Assembly (NCBI RefSeq): GCF_040105105.1
Contig: NZ_CP157678.1
Span: forward strand, 124,001-188,000
Length of the DNA stretch: 64,000 nucleotides
Direction of reading: 5' to 3'
From: Polaromonas hydrogenivorans
Lineage (GTDB): Bacteria > Pseudomonadota > Gammaproteobacteria > Burkholderiales > Burkholderiaceae_C
Each line of letters opens with the position of its first letter. Position 1 is the first letter of the stretch. The notes under the pieces are model-generated. The model worked only from the letters and a program-made list of their open reading frames with translations. It was not told where the DNA came from and did not search any database. Made by a program: the position numbers and the translations under genes. This document shows, one piece after another, positions 1 to 8,449 of this stretch.

Positions 1-192
1 GACAACATCTGCACGCACGGGCATGCCCAGCTGTGCGATGGTTTCCTTGAAGGCCACGAGATCGAATGCCCGCTGCACCAGGGCCGGTTCGACGTGCGCT
101 CGGGCCAGCCCACCCATGCGCCGGCGACCGAGGCGCTGCGCAGCTACCCGGTGAAGATCGAGGGCGGCCGCGTCTGGCTCGCCCTCGACTGA
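1..192 (+). CDS. Rieske-type [2Fe-2S] ferredoxin, C-terminal part (runs in from the left edge)
   Basis: The last 63 codons of a gene that begins outside the window. The fragment opens on a Cys-x-His pair (CTHGH) and has the second pair in CPLHQGRFD, together the Rieske cluster ligands. It closely resembles NagAb further right (28619-28933), including the [17 protein letters not shown] stretch. Such ferredoxins carry electrons from a reductase to a ring-hydroxylating oxygenase. The FAD reductase gene follows after 28 bases, so the two probably serve one oxygenase whose subunit genes should lie upstream, outside the window. Confidence 0.93.
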   Translation, partial: DNICTHGHAQLCDGFLEGHEIECPLHQGRFDVRSGQPTHAPATEALRSYPVKIEGGRVWLALD

Positions 193-220
193 CACCCGTC
201 CACCTCACCAGGAGAACCGT

Positions 221-1474
221 ATGAATGCTGAGCGACCTGCGGTCGAAGCCGTCGCATGCCCGAGCGCAACCATCGTGATTGTGGGGGCGGGTCAAGCCGG
301 TGGCTGGGCGGCACAGACACTGCGCAAGGAAGGATTCACCGGCCGCGTGGTCCTGATCGGCGACGAGGCGCATCCACCGCACGAACGCCCGCCTTTGTCC
401 AAGGCTGTTCTGTCCGGCCAGGCATTGCCTGAAAGCACGCAATTGATGAAGCCCGAGGCATTCACCGCGCTGGCACTCGACTGGATGCCCGGCGCACAGG
501 TCAGCCGCATCGATCGCGCAGGCAAGAAGGTCATGCTCACCGATGGCACGGCGGTGGCGTACGACAAACTGATCCTGTGCACCGGTGGGCGGGCGCGCCG
601 GATTTCGCTTCCCGGTGCCGACGAGGTCGGGCTGTACACATTGCGTACCATCGAGGATGCATTGGCCCTGGCGCCAGCATTCTCGCCGGGGCGCAGCGTG
701 GTGGTCGTTGGCGGAGGCTGGATCGGCCTGGAGGTGGCTGCCACGGCACGCCTGCGTGGCGCTGAAGTGGTCGTCGTCGAAGCCCAGGCCCGCTTGTGCG
801 AACGAACCGTGCCGGCGGAAATCTCCGAACACCTGCTTGCGCTGCATCACGCGCAGGGCACGCGGATCATGCTTGGCGCGAGCGTCAGCGGTTTTGCAAA
901 GGGCGCCGATGGCCGTTCGGTCGTCCATCTCGCCGACGGCAGCGCGCTGCCGTGCGATGCCATCGTGCTGGGCATCGGCTTGGTGCCAAACGATGAGCTG
1001 GCCCGCGAGGCGGGCCTGGCCTGCGATGGCGGCGTGCTCGTCGATGCGCGCTGCCATACCTCCGACCCGGACATCCTGGCCGCGGGCGATGTCGCCGTGA
1101 TCACCAACGCATGGGCCGGCCGCCGGATGCGGCTCGAATCCTGGCAGAACGCACAAGAGCAGGGCATGGCTGCCGCGCGATCGGCATTGGGCCTGGCGGT
1201 GGACTATCAGCCACTGCCCTGGTTCTGGTCCGACCAGTACGGGATGAACCTGCAGATCTACGGCGTTCCCATGCCCACGCACCGGGTCGTGCGCCGCGGC
1301 GATCCGGCGTCCGGCAGCTTCGTGCTGTTCTACCTGGCCGACGATGTGGTCCAGGCGGCGATCGGCCCGAACGCCGCGCGCGACCTGCGCTTCGCGCGTC
1401 GGCTCATCGAGCAGCGCAAGCCCGTGGACGCCGAGCGCCTGGCAGACCCGAACACCCCCATGTCCAAGCTGTGA
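221..1474 (+). CDS. FAD-dependent ferredoxin reductase of a ring-hydroxylating dioxygenase
   Basis: A 417-residue pyridine-nucleotide-disulfide-type reductase like BphA4, HcaD and AndAa. It moves electrons from NAD(P)H through FAD to the Rieske ferredoxin encoded just upstream. An FAD-binding GAGQAG lies at about residues 22-27, an NAD-binding VVGGGWIGLE near 162-172, and the late FAD contact AAGDVAV near 292; length is normal for the family. The start follows AGGAGAACC. The gene continues the ferredoxin operon and is followed after 44 bases by the MFS importer. This is a different reductase type from NagAa (30741-31727), so the window encodes two electron-supply systems. Confidence 0.93.
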   Translation: MNAERPAVEAVACPSATIVIVGAGQAGGWAAQTLRKEGFTGRVVLIGDEAHPPHERPPLSKAVLSGQALPESTQLMKPEAFTALALDWMPGAQVSRIDRAGKKVMLTDGTAVAYDKLILCTGGRARRISLPGADEVGLYTLRTIEDALALAPAFSPGRSVVVVGGGWIGLEVAATARLRGAEVVVVEAQARLCERTVPAEISEHLLALHHAQGTRIMLGASVSGFAKGADGRSVVHLADGSALPCDAIVLGIGLVPNDELAREAGLACDGGVLVDARCHTSDPDILAAGDVAVITNAWAGRRMRLESWQNAQEQGMAAARSALGLAVDYQPLPWFWSDQYGMNLQIYGVPMPTHRVVRRGDPASGSFVLFYLADDVVQAAIGPNAARDLRFARRLIEQRKPVDAERLADPNTPMSKL

Positions 1475-1518
1475 CATCGCTGCAAGCCCCTTCCTGAAAC
1501 ATACAAGAGACAAACGTC

Positions 1519-2925
1519 ATGCGCCAAATCGATGTTCACCAACTCGCGGACGATGCCCGCTTCAACCGCTTTCATGGGCTCGTGCTGTTCTGGTGCGCCG
1601 TGATCATCATCTTCGACGGTTACGACCTGGCCGTTGTCGGCATCGCGCTGCCCTCCATCATGAAGGACCTGAACGTGGACCCGACCCAGGCCGGATTCAT
1701 GGTCAGCTCGGCGTTGTTCGGGATGATGTTCGGCGCGATATTCCTGGGGACGATCGCCGACCGCATCGGAAGGCGCTGGGCCATCGTCATCTGCATCACG
1801 CTGTTCAGCTTGTTCACGGGTGCCGCAGGACTGACCCGCGATCCCGTCATGTTCGGCATCATGCGTTTCCTGGCGGGCCTGGGCATCGGCGGCGTCATGC
1901 CCAACGTGGTGGCCCACATGACGGAGTATTCGCCGAAAAAGATACGCGCCACGCTGGTCACGGTGATGTTCAGCGGTTACGCCGTTGGGGGCATTGTGGC
2001 CGCATTGCTCGGCAAGGGCTTGATCGAACGCTACGGCTGGCAGTCCGTGTTCTTCGCTGCTACCGTACCGGTGCTGCTGATTCCAGCGATCCTCAAGTCG
2101 CTGCCGGAGTCCATGCCTTTCCTGCTGTCCAAGGGCCGGCATGAGGAACTCAAGCGCATCGCCGCCCGCATCGAGCCGACCTACACGCCTCAGGCCAGCG
2201 ATCAGCTTACGGTGCCCCCGCAGGACAAGGCGCACGGCGCGCCCACGCGGCACCTGTTCACCGATGGGCGCGGCTTTAGCACCGTGATGTTCTGGATCGC
2301 GTTTTTCATGTGCCTTTTCATGGTCTATGCGCTGAGTTCGTGGCTGACGAAGCTGATGGCCAGCGCCGGCTACAGCCTGGGCTCGGCGCTGACTTTCGTG
2401 CTGGTGCTCAACGTCGGCGCGATGGTGGGCGCCGTCGGCGGCGGCTGGCTGGCGGATCGCTTTCACATCAAGTATGTGCTCGCTTCGATGTACGCGCTGG
2501 CCGCGCTCTCTGTCACCCTGCTTGGCTTTGCGATGCCGCAGGCGCTGCTGTTCTTGGTGGTGGGGCTGGCGGGTGCCTCGACCATTGGAACCCAGATCGT
2601 CGCGAATGCCTATACCGGACAGTTCTACCCGATGGCGATACGCTCGACCGGACTCGGCTTTGCGCTGGGCATCGGCCGCAGCGGCGCCATCCTGGCGCCC
2701 ATCGTCATCGGCGTACTGGTCGGCCTGCAATTGCCGCTGCGGCAAAACTTCTTTGCGATCGCGATCCCGGGCGTGATCGGCATGCTGGCCGTGCTACTGA
2801 TCGATCACCGCAAATCCGCCTCCGAGCAATACGCCGCCGTGCATGCCGATCCGGCAACGGCTCCAACCGGCGCGGCATTCCCAGCAACTGATTTTTCCCG
2901 CCCACTTCACAAGGAAAACCCATGA
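1519..2925 (+). CDS. MFS aromatic-acid:H+ symporter (AAHS family)
   Basis: A 468-residue inner-membrane transporter of the BenK/PcaK/MhpT type. The DGYD motif at the end of helix 1 (about residues 33-36) is typical of aromatic-acid:proton symporters. The loop between helices 2 and 3 carries GTIADRIGRR, the MFS signature. About twelve hydrophobic segments are visible. Start 1519 follows ACAAGAGACAAACGTC. It ends in an ATGA overlap with the fumarylpyruvate hydrolase gene, so the two are co-translated. Given its neighbours, the substrate is probably gentisate, salicylate or a hydroxybenzoate; the sequence does not decide which. Confidence 0.92.
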   Translation: MRQIDVHQLADDARFNRFHGLVLFWCAVIIIFDGYDLAVVGIALPSIMKDLNVDPTQAGFMVSSALFGMMFGAIFLGTIADRIGRRWAIVICITLFSLFTGAAGLTRDPVMFGIMRFLAGLGIGGVMPNVVAHMTEYSPKKIRATLVTVMFSGYAVGGIVAALLGKGLIERYGWQSVFFAATVPVLLIPAILKSLPESMPFLLSKGRHEELKRIAARIEPTYTPQASDQLTVPPQDKAHGAPTRHLFTDGRGFSTVMFWIAFFMCLFMVYALSSWLTKLMASAGYSLGSALTFVLVLNVGAMVGAVGGGWLADRFHIKYVLASMYALAALSVTLLGFAMPQALLFLVVGLAGASTIGTQIVANAYTGQFYPMAIRSTGLGFALGIGRSGAILAPIVIGVLVGLQLPLRQNFFAIAIPGVIGMLAVLLIDHRKSASEQYAAVHADPATAPTGAAFPATDFSRPLHKENP

Positions 2926-3629
2926 CCGCTACCGCCTACCTCTGGGCTCCACCGCCCGTGTATTGTCTGCCTGTGCGTGGCCGCAGCGAGCGCTTGCCGA
3001 TCAACCGGCTGTTCTTCGTCGGCCGCAATTACCATGCGCACGCTGTCGAAATGGGGCGCCCCGTCGACAAGTCGGCCGAAGTGCCGTTCTACTTTACCAA
3101 GGCGCCATCGACATTGGTCGAGTCCGGGGCCACGGTGGCCTATCCGCCTGGCACCAAGGACTACCAGTATGAAATGGAATTGGTGCTGGCCATCGGCGTC
3201 GCCGGCTTTCGCGTGAGCGAAGCCGAAGCCCCAAAGCTCATCTATGGGTATGCCTGCGGCTTGGACATGACGCGGCGCGATTTGCAACTGGCGGCCCGGG
3301 AAAAAGGCCGGCCCTGGGATCTGGGCAAGGACGTCGAGCAATCTTCCGTGGTGTCCGAGATCGTGCCCATGCCGCAGGTCGTCCTCGGCCAGGGGGCGCT
3401 GAGCATGTCGGTCAACGGCGAGGTGCGCCAGAAGTCCGACTTGTCCAAGCTAATATGGAACATTCCCGAACTGATCGCGGACCTCTCGAAGTTCTATCAC
3501 CTGCAGCCCGGCGACCTGATCTTCACGGGCACGCCCGAGGGCGTGGGCCCTGTGCAACCCGGCGAACGCATCGAAGGCCGCATAGAAGGCGTCGGTTCGA
3601 TTGCGCTGAACGTCGGTCCGGCCGAGTAG
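2922..3629 (+). CDS. nagK: fumarylpyruvate hydrolase, FAH family (first copy)
   Basis: A 235-residue fumarylacetoacetate-hydrolase-fold enzyme that splits fumarylpyruvate into fumarate and pyruvate, the last step of the gentisate pathway. It has LFFVGRNYHAHAVEMG near residue 28, metal-ligand acidic residues in YEMELVLAIG and CGLDMTRRDLQ, and FTGTPEGVGPV near the C-terminus. It is clearly paralogous to the copy at 21564-22271. The ATG overlaps the transporter stop (ATGA), and the gentisate dioxygenase gene starts 3 bases after its stop. Assignment to fumarylpyruvate rather than fumarylacetoacetate rests on the neighbouring dioxygenase and the similarity to NagK. Confidence 0.9.
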   Translation: MTATAYLWAPPPVYCLPVRGRSERLPINRLFFVGRNYHAHAVEMGRPVDKSAEVPFYFTKAPSTLVESGATVAYPPGTKDYQYEMELVLAIGVAGFRVSEAEAPKLIYGYACGLDMTRRDLQLAAREKGRPWDLGKDVEQSSVVSEIVPMPQVVLGQGALSMSVNGEVRQKSDLSKLIWNIPELIADLSKFYHLQPGDLIFTGTPEGVGPVQPGERIEGRIEGVGSIALNVGPAE

Positions 3630-3632
3630 GCG

Positions 3633-4790
3633 ATGGACCACCCCATGGACAAGGACAACCCATCGATGACCATCGACCTGAAACCCTCGCCCGTGCGCTT
3701 GAAAGCCGTCGCCGGCCGGGGACAACCCGAACCTTCGCCCGCGCTGGAGCAGTTGTACCGAGGGTTCGAAGAGGAACTTCTCGTGCCCTTGTGGACCGAG
3801 ATCGGCGACTTGATGCCGCTGCATCCAAAGTCCAAGGCCGCACCGCATCTTTGGCGCTGGGACCGGCTGAAGGCGCTCGCGGCACAGGCTGGCCAGATCG
3901 TGCCCGTCGGGCGGGGTGGCGAGCGCCGCGCCATCGCGCTGGCCAACCCGGACCTCGGGGGCAGGCCTTTTGCCACCCCCACGCTCTGGGCCGCCATTCA
4001 ATACCTGATGCCGGGCGAAAACGCGCCGGAGCACCGCCATACGCAGCACGCCTTTCGTTTCGTGGTGGAAGGCGAGGGCGTGTGGACCGTGGTCAATGGC
4101 GATGCCGTGCGCATGTCGCGCGGCGACTTTCTGCCGCAGGCGGGCTGGAACTGGCATTCCCATCACAACGCCGCCACGGAGCCGATGGCCTGGATCGACG
4201 GCCTGGACATTCCTTTCTCGTATTACACCGAAAGCCAGTTCTTCGAGGTCGGTCGCGAGCAGATCAGCCACGCCGAAAAGGGCACGCCTGAACGCTCGCA
4301 GTCGGAACGCTTGTGGGGCCATCCCGGGCTGCGCCCAGCGTCCGCGACGACGGCCCTGCCAGCCACGCCGCTGCTGGCCTATCGCTGGAGCGACACCGAC
4401 CGCGCCCTGGCGGACCAACTGGCCCTCGAGGACGAGGGTTGCGTCGCCACCCTGAGTCCAGGGCACGCCGCCGTGCGCTTCACCAATCCCACGACGGGCG
4501 GCGACGTGCTGCCGACGCTGCGCACCGAAATGCACCGCGTGCGCGCCGGCGCCCAGACGCTGGTGCGGCGCGAGGTCGGCTCGTCCGTCTTTCAGGTGTT
4601 CGACGGCGGCGGCACCGTCACCGTCGGAGAGCGTACATGGCAGGTTGCGCGCGGCGACCTGTTCGTGGTGCCGTCGTGGCAGCCGTTTGCAGCCCAGGCA
4701 TCGCCGGCAACGCAGCTCGATTTGTTCCGGTTCGGCGACGCGCCTATCTTCGAGGCGCTTCACGCGCACCGGATGCAGATCGGCAACTGA
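3633..4790 (+). CDS. gentisate 1,2-dioxygenase, bicupin (first copy)
   Basis: A 385-residue bicupin ring-cleavage enzyme that opens gentisate between C1 and C2 to maleylpyruvate using Fe(II). The N-terminal cupin carries the metal ligands in PEHRHTQHAFRFVVEGEG (about residues 130-147), followed by WHSHHN. The second cupin, near 300-365, is degenerate, as is usual. Length fits the 350-390 residue family. It is a distant paralogue of NagI at 22338-23393. Start 3633 has no good ribosome site; ATG 3666, about 10 bases after AAGGA, may be the true start. Some relatives (salicylate 1,2-dioxygenase) cleave other salicylates, so substrate range is open. Confidence 0.9.
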   Translation: MDHPMDKDNPSMTIDLKPSPVRLKAVAGRGQPEPSPALEQLYRGFEEELLVPLWTEIGDLMPLHPKSKAAPHLWRWDRLKALAAQAGQIVPVGRGGERRAIALANPDLGGRPFATPTLWAAIQYLMPGENAPEHRHTQHAFRFVVEGEGVWTVVNGDAVRMSRGDFLPQAGWNWHSHHNAATEPMAWIDGLDIPFSYYTESQFFEVGREQISHAEKGTPERSQSERLWGHPGLRPASATTALPATPLLAYRWSDTDRALADQLALEDEGCVATLSPGHAAVRFTNPTTGGDVLPTLRTEMHRVRAGAQTLVRREVGSSVFQVFDGGGTVTVGERTWQVARGDLFVVPSWQPFAAQASPATQLDLFRFGDAPIFEALHAHRMQIGN

Positions 4791-4822
4791 AGCGACCACG
4801 CCCCCCAACCGAGGAGCACCCC

Positions 4823-5863
4823 GTGAGGCACCCAACGTTCACCCGGCGCGATGCACGGCGCCCCCTTCGACGCAGACTGGCGGGCCTGGCGCTGGCCGCG
4901 CTGTCATCGATCGCATGCGCGCAGACGCCCGACAATGCCGCCCGGCTCGCCCCGGACATCGACAAGCTCATCGCGGCCAACCATGCCCCTGTCGAGGCGC
5001 TCTACCAGGACATCCATGCCCATCCCGAACTGGCGCTCGAGGAAGTCAATACCGCCAGGAAACTGGCGACGGCGATGCGCGAAATCGGCTTCGAGGTGAC
5101 CGAGGGCGTCGGCAAGACCGGTGTCGTCGTGATGATGCGCAACGGCGCGGGGCCGACGGTCATGGTCCGCACCGAACTCGACGCGCTGCCCATGGAGGAA
5201 AAGACCGGCCTGCCGTATGCAAGCAAGGTCAAGACGGTGTTCGGCGGCAAGGAGTCATTCGTCGCGCACTCCTGCGGCCATGACCTGCACATGGCCGCCT
5301 GGGTCGGGACCGCGAAGACGCTGGTCGCATTGAAGGACCGCTGGAAAGGCACGCTGATGTTTATCGCGCAGCCCGCCGAAGAGACCTTGAGCGGGGCCAG
5401 GCCGATGCTGGCCGATGGCCTGTTCACACGCTTCGGCAAGCCGGACATGGCATTCGCGCTCCATACCTGGCCGATGGCCTACGGAGAGATCGGCCTGAAT
5501 TCGGGCCCCGTGCTGACCGGGAGCGATGCGTTCGAAGCGCGGTTTTTCGGCCGGGGCGCGCACGGCTCCGCGCCCGACAAGTCGATCGACCCGGTGCTGA
5601 TGGCCTCGCGCTTCGTCGTCGACGTTCAAGGCGTGATCAGCCGCGAGAAGGATCCGTTCCAGTTCGGCGTCTTCACCGTGGGCGCCATCCAGGGCGGGAC
5701 GGTGGGCAACATCATTCCCGAGACCGTCGATCTGCGAGGCACCATTCGCAGCCTGGACAAGGGCGTTCGCACCAAAATGCACGATGGCATTCGGCGCACG
5801 GCAAAGGCCAGCGCCCAAATGGCGGGGGCCCCCGAGCCGGAAGTGAAGATCATCCCTGGGTAA
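4823..5863 (+). pseudogene. exported M20D amidohydrolase, N-terminal part (gene split by IS66-like insertion)
   Basis: The first 346 residues of a metal-dependent amidohydrolase (hippurate hydrolase/IAA-amino-acid hydrolase type). GTG 4823 follows GAGGAGCACC. An arginine-rich N-terminus and a hydrophobic stretch ending in ACAQ look like a signal peptide. SCGHDLHMAAW (about 149-159) and AQPAEE (about 180-185) are the metal-binding and catalytic motifs. The frame stops at 5861-5863, just inside the inserted element. Removing 5860-11301 and one target repeat rejoins it in frame to 11310-11631, giving KIIPG-VDSVVND and a 452-residue protein. In this operon it may release an aromatic acid from an amide conjugate; that is inference. 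Confidence 0.88.
5852..5859. repeat. 8-bp target repeat, left side of IS66-like element
   Basis: ATCCCTGG precedes the element's left GTAACCGG end. ATCCCTAG follows the right end (11302-11309), a 7 of 8 match. Eight-base duplications are typical of the IS66 family. Confidence 0.8.
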
Positions 5864-6358
5864 CCGGTAACCCTGCGGCGTTGTTGACGCGTAAGCCCGG
5901 ATGCTCAGAAGGGTCGGAGTCGGGACGCGGTTTGCTTGCCAGAGGAAGGACGGCGCTGAGGTCTGCCGCCGGGTGCGGTGGCGGCGATGCATTCGACGAG
6001 ATTGAAGGAGGCCAGCAGCAGGTATTTCTCGGCATCGCTGCGCACCGCCAGCAAGTCATGATCGCGCAAGTACCCGTGTACGAACGCCAGCAGATAGCGT
6101 TGCGCATGATCGTCGACGCGTTGTTGGGCGGCTTGCCGCATGAGCTCGGGACTCAAACATTCGTCGAACCGAATGCTGCCATTGAGGCGCTGCAGGCAGC
6201 GCTCCTGAACGTCCTCCGTGATGAGGGGCCAGTCCAGCGCCGACGCCTTGATGGCCTGGTAGGCCACCATCAGGATGTAATACCAATCCCGACAGAGAAA
6301 GAACCAAAGTCAGTGATCGGAGTCTGACCAGTCTTGGCTCTCGCAGGAGGTTACGAAA

Positions 6359-6892
6359 ATGTTATCTCAGCACATCATTGATCAGCTGCAGCCCTATGAT
6401 TTCGACCGGCTGGCCCGCAAGGAATCGGATGGGCGCCGGCGACTGCGCCTGATAGCACTGGCGCATCTCAAAGAGGGCAAAAGCTGCAGCGAAGTGGGCG
6501 CTGCACTGCGCGTGAGCCGCCACGCGGTCATGCGCTGGGTGCAGTGGTTCATCGCTGGCGGCGTGGCCCGTCTGGCCGGCATGCCGCACGACTGGAGTAC
6601 GCAGCGCCTTGCCAAAGGACAGGAAGAAGCGTGTCGCCAGGCCGTCGAACAACTCCAGTGCGAACGCGGCGGTGGGCGGGTTCGGGGTAAAGATATTCGC
6701 CAGTTGTTGGACCGGCAGTTCGGCGTTGCCTACAGCTTGAACGGTGTGTATGACCTCATGAAGCGCTTGGGCATGGTATGGATTTCGGCCCGCGCCGTCA
6801 GTCCCAGTGCCGATCCGGTGGCACAAGCCGAATTCAAAAAAAAACTTCGTCCAGGAAGTCGCAGCAACGCTGCCCCCGAGCATTGCGCCTGA
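6359..6892 (+). CDS. IS630-family transposase OrfA (copy A)
   Basis: A 177-residue N-terminal transposase half with paired helix-turn-helix regions (GKSCSEVGAALRVSRHAVMRW near residues 39-59, then a winged-helix-like segment) for binding the IS ends. The frame runs past the A9 run at 6836-6844 and stops at 6892 with a low-complexity tail. A one-base slip at the A9 run would fuse it to OrfB. Confidence 0.88.
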   Translation: MLSQHIIDQLQPYDFDRLARKESDGRRRLRLIALAHLKEGKSCSEVGAALRVSRHAVMRWVQWFIAGGVARLAGMPHDWSTQRLAKGQEEACRQAVEQLQCERGGGRVRGKDIRQLLDRQFGVAYSLNGVYDLMKRLGMVWISARAVSPSADPVAQAEFKKKLRPGSRSNAAPEHCA

Positions 6893-7430
6893 GCAAGTGG
6901 ATGTTTGGTTTCAAGATGAAATGCGCATTGGCCAGCGCGGCACGCAAACGCGCCTGTGGGCGCGCAAGGGAACGCGGCCCCGGGTGGTGCGCCAGCAGCA
7001 GTCCGAATCGGCATACATCTTTGGCGCCGTCTGTGCGCAGCGCGATACGGCTGTTGGCCTGATCCTGCCGCAGGCCAATACCGAGGCGATGACCCTACAC
7101 CTGCAGGCCATCAGCGAGGCCGTTCCTGCGGGGCGCCACGCGGTGCTGGTGCTCGATCGTGCAGGGTGGCATACCACCGCCAAACTGCCCCAGTTCTCCA
7201 ACCTCTCATTGCTGCCGCTGCCCGCGGGTTCACCCGAACTCAACCCGGCCGAGCAGGTGTGGCAGCAACTGCGCGACCGGCACCTGGCCAACCGCTGCTA
7301 TGACGGGTATGAGCAGATTGTGGATGCCTGCTGCGACGCTTGGAATGCCTTCACGCAAATCCCTGGTGCCATCCGCTCTTTGTGCTCCCGCAGCTGGGCA
7401 GTGCTGCCTTCAGCTTCGGTTATCTCATGA
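6807..7430 (+). CDS. IS630-family transposase OrfB, DDE domain (copy A)
   Basis: The catalytic half of the transposase. The DDE residues are visible as Asp in FQDEMRIGQ, Asp in LVLDRAGWHT and Glu in GSPELNPAEQVW. It is shifted one frame relative to OrfA and overlaps it. It is probably made only as an OrfA-OrfB fusion, so the true protein joins near the A9 run (EFKK-NFVQEV) rather than starting at 6807. Confidence 0.88.
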   Translation: MPIRWHKPNSKKNFVQEVAATLPPSIAPEQVDVWFQDEMRIGQRGTQTRLWARKGTRPRVVRQQQSESAYIFGAVCAQRDTAVGLILPQANTEAMTLHLQAISEAVPAGRHAVLVLDRAGWHTTAKLPQFSNLSLLPLPAGSPELNPAEQVWQQLRDRHLANRCYDGYEQIVDACCDAWNAFTQIPGAIRSLCSRSWAVLPSASVIS

Positions 7431-7642
7431 CACGGGATTGGTATAAATCGGTACTTCCAGCTGCTGCAGGCTCACGCCCATGCGCTCGAGCACCAGCACC
7501 GAGGCCAGCAGGTTGGGCTGGCGCAGATAAATTTCGTCGGCCAGCTGCACACGCTGTGCAGCGCTCATGCGCTCCACAGAAACGACCGCCTGGACGACCT
7601 GGGCCTGGGACAGCTCGCTCATGGACTCATACCAATCCCGTG

Positions 7643-7866
7643 TCATGAGATAACCGAAGCTGAAGGCAGCACTGCCCAGCTGCGGGAGCACAAAGAGCGG
7701 ATGGCACCAGGGATTTGCGTGAAGGCATTCCAAGCGTCGCAGCAGGCATCCACAATCTGCTCATACCCGTCATAGCAGCGGTTGGCCAGGTGCCGGTCGC
7801 GCAGTTGCTGCCACACCTGCTCGGCCGGGTTGAGTTCGGGTGAACCCGCGGGCAGCGGCAGCAATG
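7643..7866 (-). pseudogene. IS630 OrfB, C-terminal fragment (copy B)
   Basis: Encodes the end of the DDE domain, including PAGSPELNPAEQVW with the catalytic Glu. It is cut off from its N-terminal part (9563-9966) by the IS3-type element. The residues match copy A. Confidence 0.85.
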
Positions 7867-7933
7867 CCCCCTGTGTCAGACTAGTTGTCGCCTCCGATTT
7901 TCCGCGGGTTATCCGCAGCGCAAGCGACATTTC

Positions 7934-8449
7934 ATGCACAGAAAACCTCATTCCCATCACTCCACCGAATTCAAGGAGCAGGCACTGCTCAAAGCCCGCC
8001 ATCGCGGCGCGCGTTCAATTCTGAGCCTTGCCAGCGAGCTGAACATGTCTGCCGGCACCCTCAAGCGATGGGTGCTGGACTCGGCCAAGGCCGGCGAACA
8101 GGCACTCGGGGAGACAAGCCCTGCGCTGGACGGCCCGGCTGCATCTTGGTCGCCATCGCAGCGCCTGAGGGCTCTGCAGGAAAGCTACGCATTCAATGGC
8201 CCGGCACTGGCGGCGTGGTGCCGCGAGCGTGGTGTGTTCGAGCACCAGTTGGTGCAGTGGCGCGAAGAGTTTTGCACCCCGGTCGCGCCCGCCTCGCGCG
8301 AGGCAACGGGTGCCTTTCGAGAACTCCAGCGTCAGCACGAGCAGCTCCAGCGTGAATTGCGGCGCAAGGAAAAAGCGCTGGCCGAGGTAGCCGCCTTGCT
8401 GGTGTTGCAAAAAAACTTCCAGGCGCTGCTGGAGGGCGCGGACAAATGA
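7934..8449 (+). CDS. IS3-type transposase OrfA
   Basis: A 171-residue DNA-binding subunit with a helix-turn-helix near residues 12-50 (FKEQALLKARHRG, then LNMSAGTLKRWV) and a coiled-coil, leucine-rich C-terminal segment (about 120-165) suited to dimer formation. Its stop overlaps the OrfB start (ATGA), so translation is coupled rather than relying on a long slippery run. Confidence 0.88.
   Translation: MHRKPHSHHSTEFKEQALLKARHRGARSILSLASELNMSAGTLKRWVLDSAKAGEQALGETSPALDGPAASWSPSQRLRALQESYAFNGPALAAWCRERGVFEHQLVQWREEFCTPVAPASREATGAFRELQRQHEQLQRELRRKEKALAEVAALLVLQKNFQALLEGADK

Larger units (their letters stand above)
6281..7443 (+). mobile_element. IS630-family element, copy A
   Basis: A 1163-bp element bounded by TACCAATCCC and GGGATTGGTA and flanked by TAA on both sides (6278-6280, 7444-7446). 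It carries two overlapping transposase frames joined at an A9 run. It sits inside the unknown ORF of the IS66-like element, and its removal restores that ORF. Its 5' leader resembles copy C, while its orfA/orfB body matches copy B. Confidence 0.9.
5905..7622 (-). pseudogene. unknown ORF of the IS66-like element, split by IS630 copy A
   Basis: An ORF of unknown function occupying the tnpC position, starting at ATG 7622 about 20 bases after the tnpB stop (once IS630 copy B is removed). The N-terminal part (7622-7444) begins MSELSQAQVVQAVV; the C-terminal part (6280-5905) includes LLAFVHGYLRDHDLLAV and ends SRLRPF. Removing IS630 copy A (6281-7443) and one TAA repeat rejoins the parts in frame as LEVPIYILMVAYQ, for about 183 residues. 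The product looks helical and soluble, with no catalytic motif I recognise. It could be a passenger gene or a remnant of a diverged transposition protein. Confidence 0.6.

Noticed and set aside
1330..2745. 471-codon open frame on the minus strand opposite the MFS gene
   Set aside because: It lies antisense to a clear transporter, is rich in Arg, Gln and His as GC-rich shadow frames are, and has no domain or ribosome site.
5905..6270. C-terminal end of an IS66 TnpC
   Set aside because: The residues do not match the TnpC C-terminal pattern, and the restored ORF starts right after tnpB and is only about 183 residues long.
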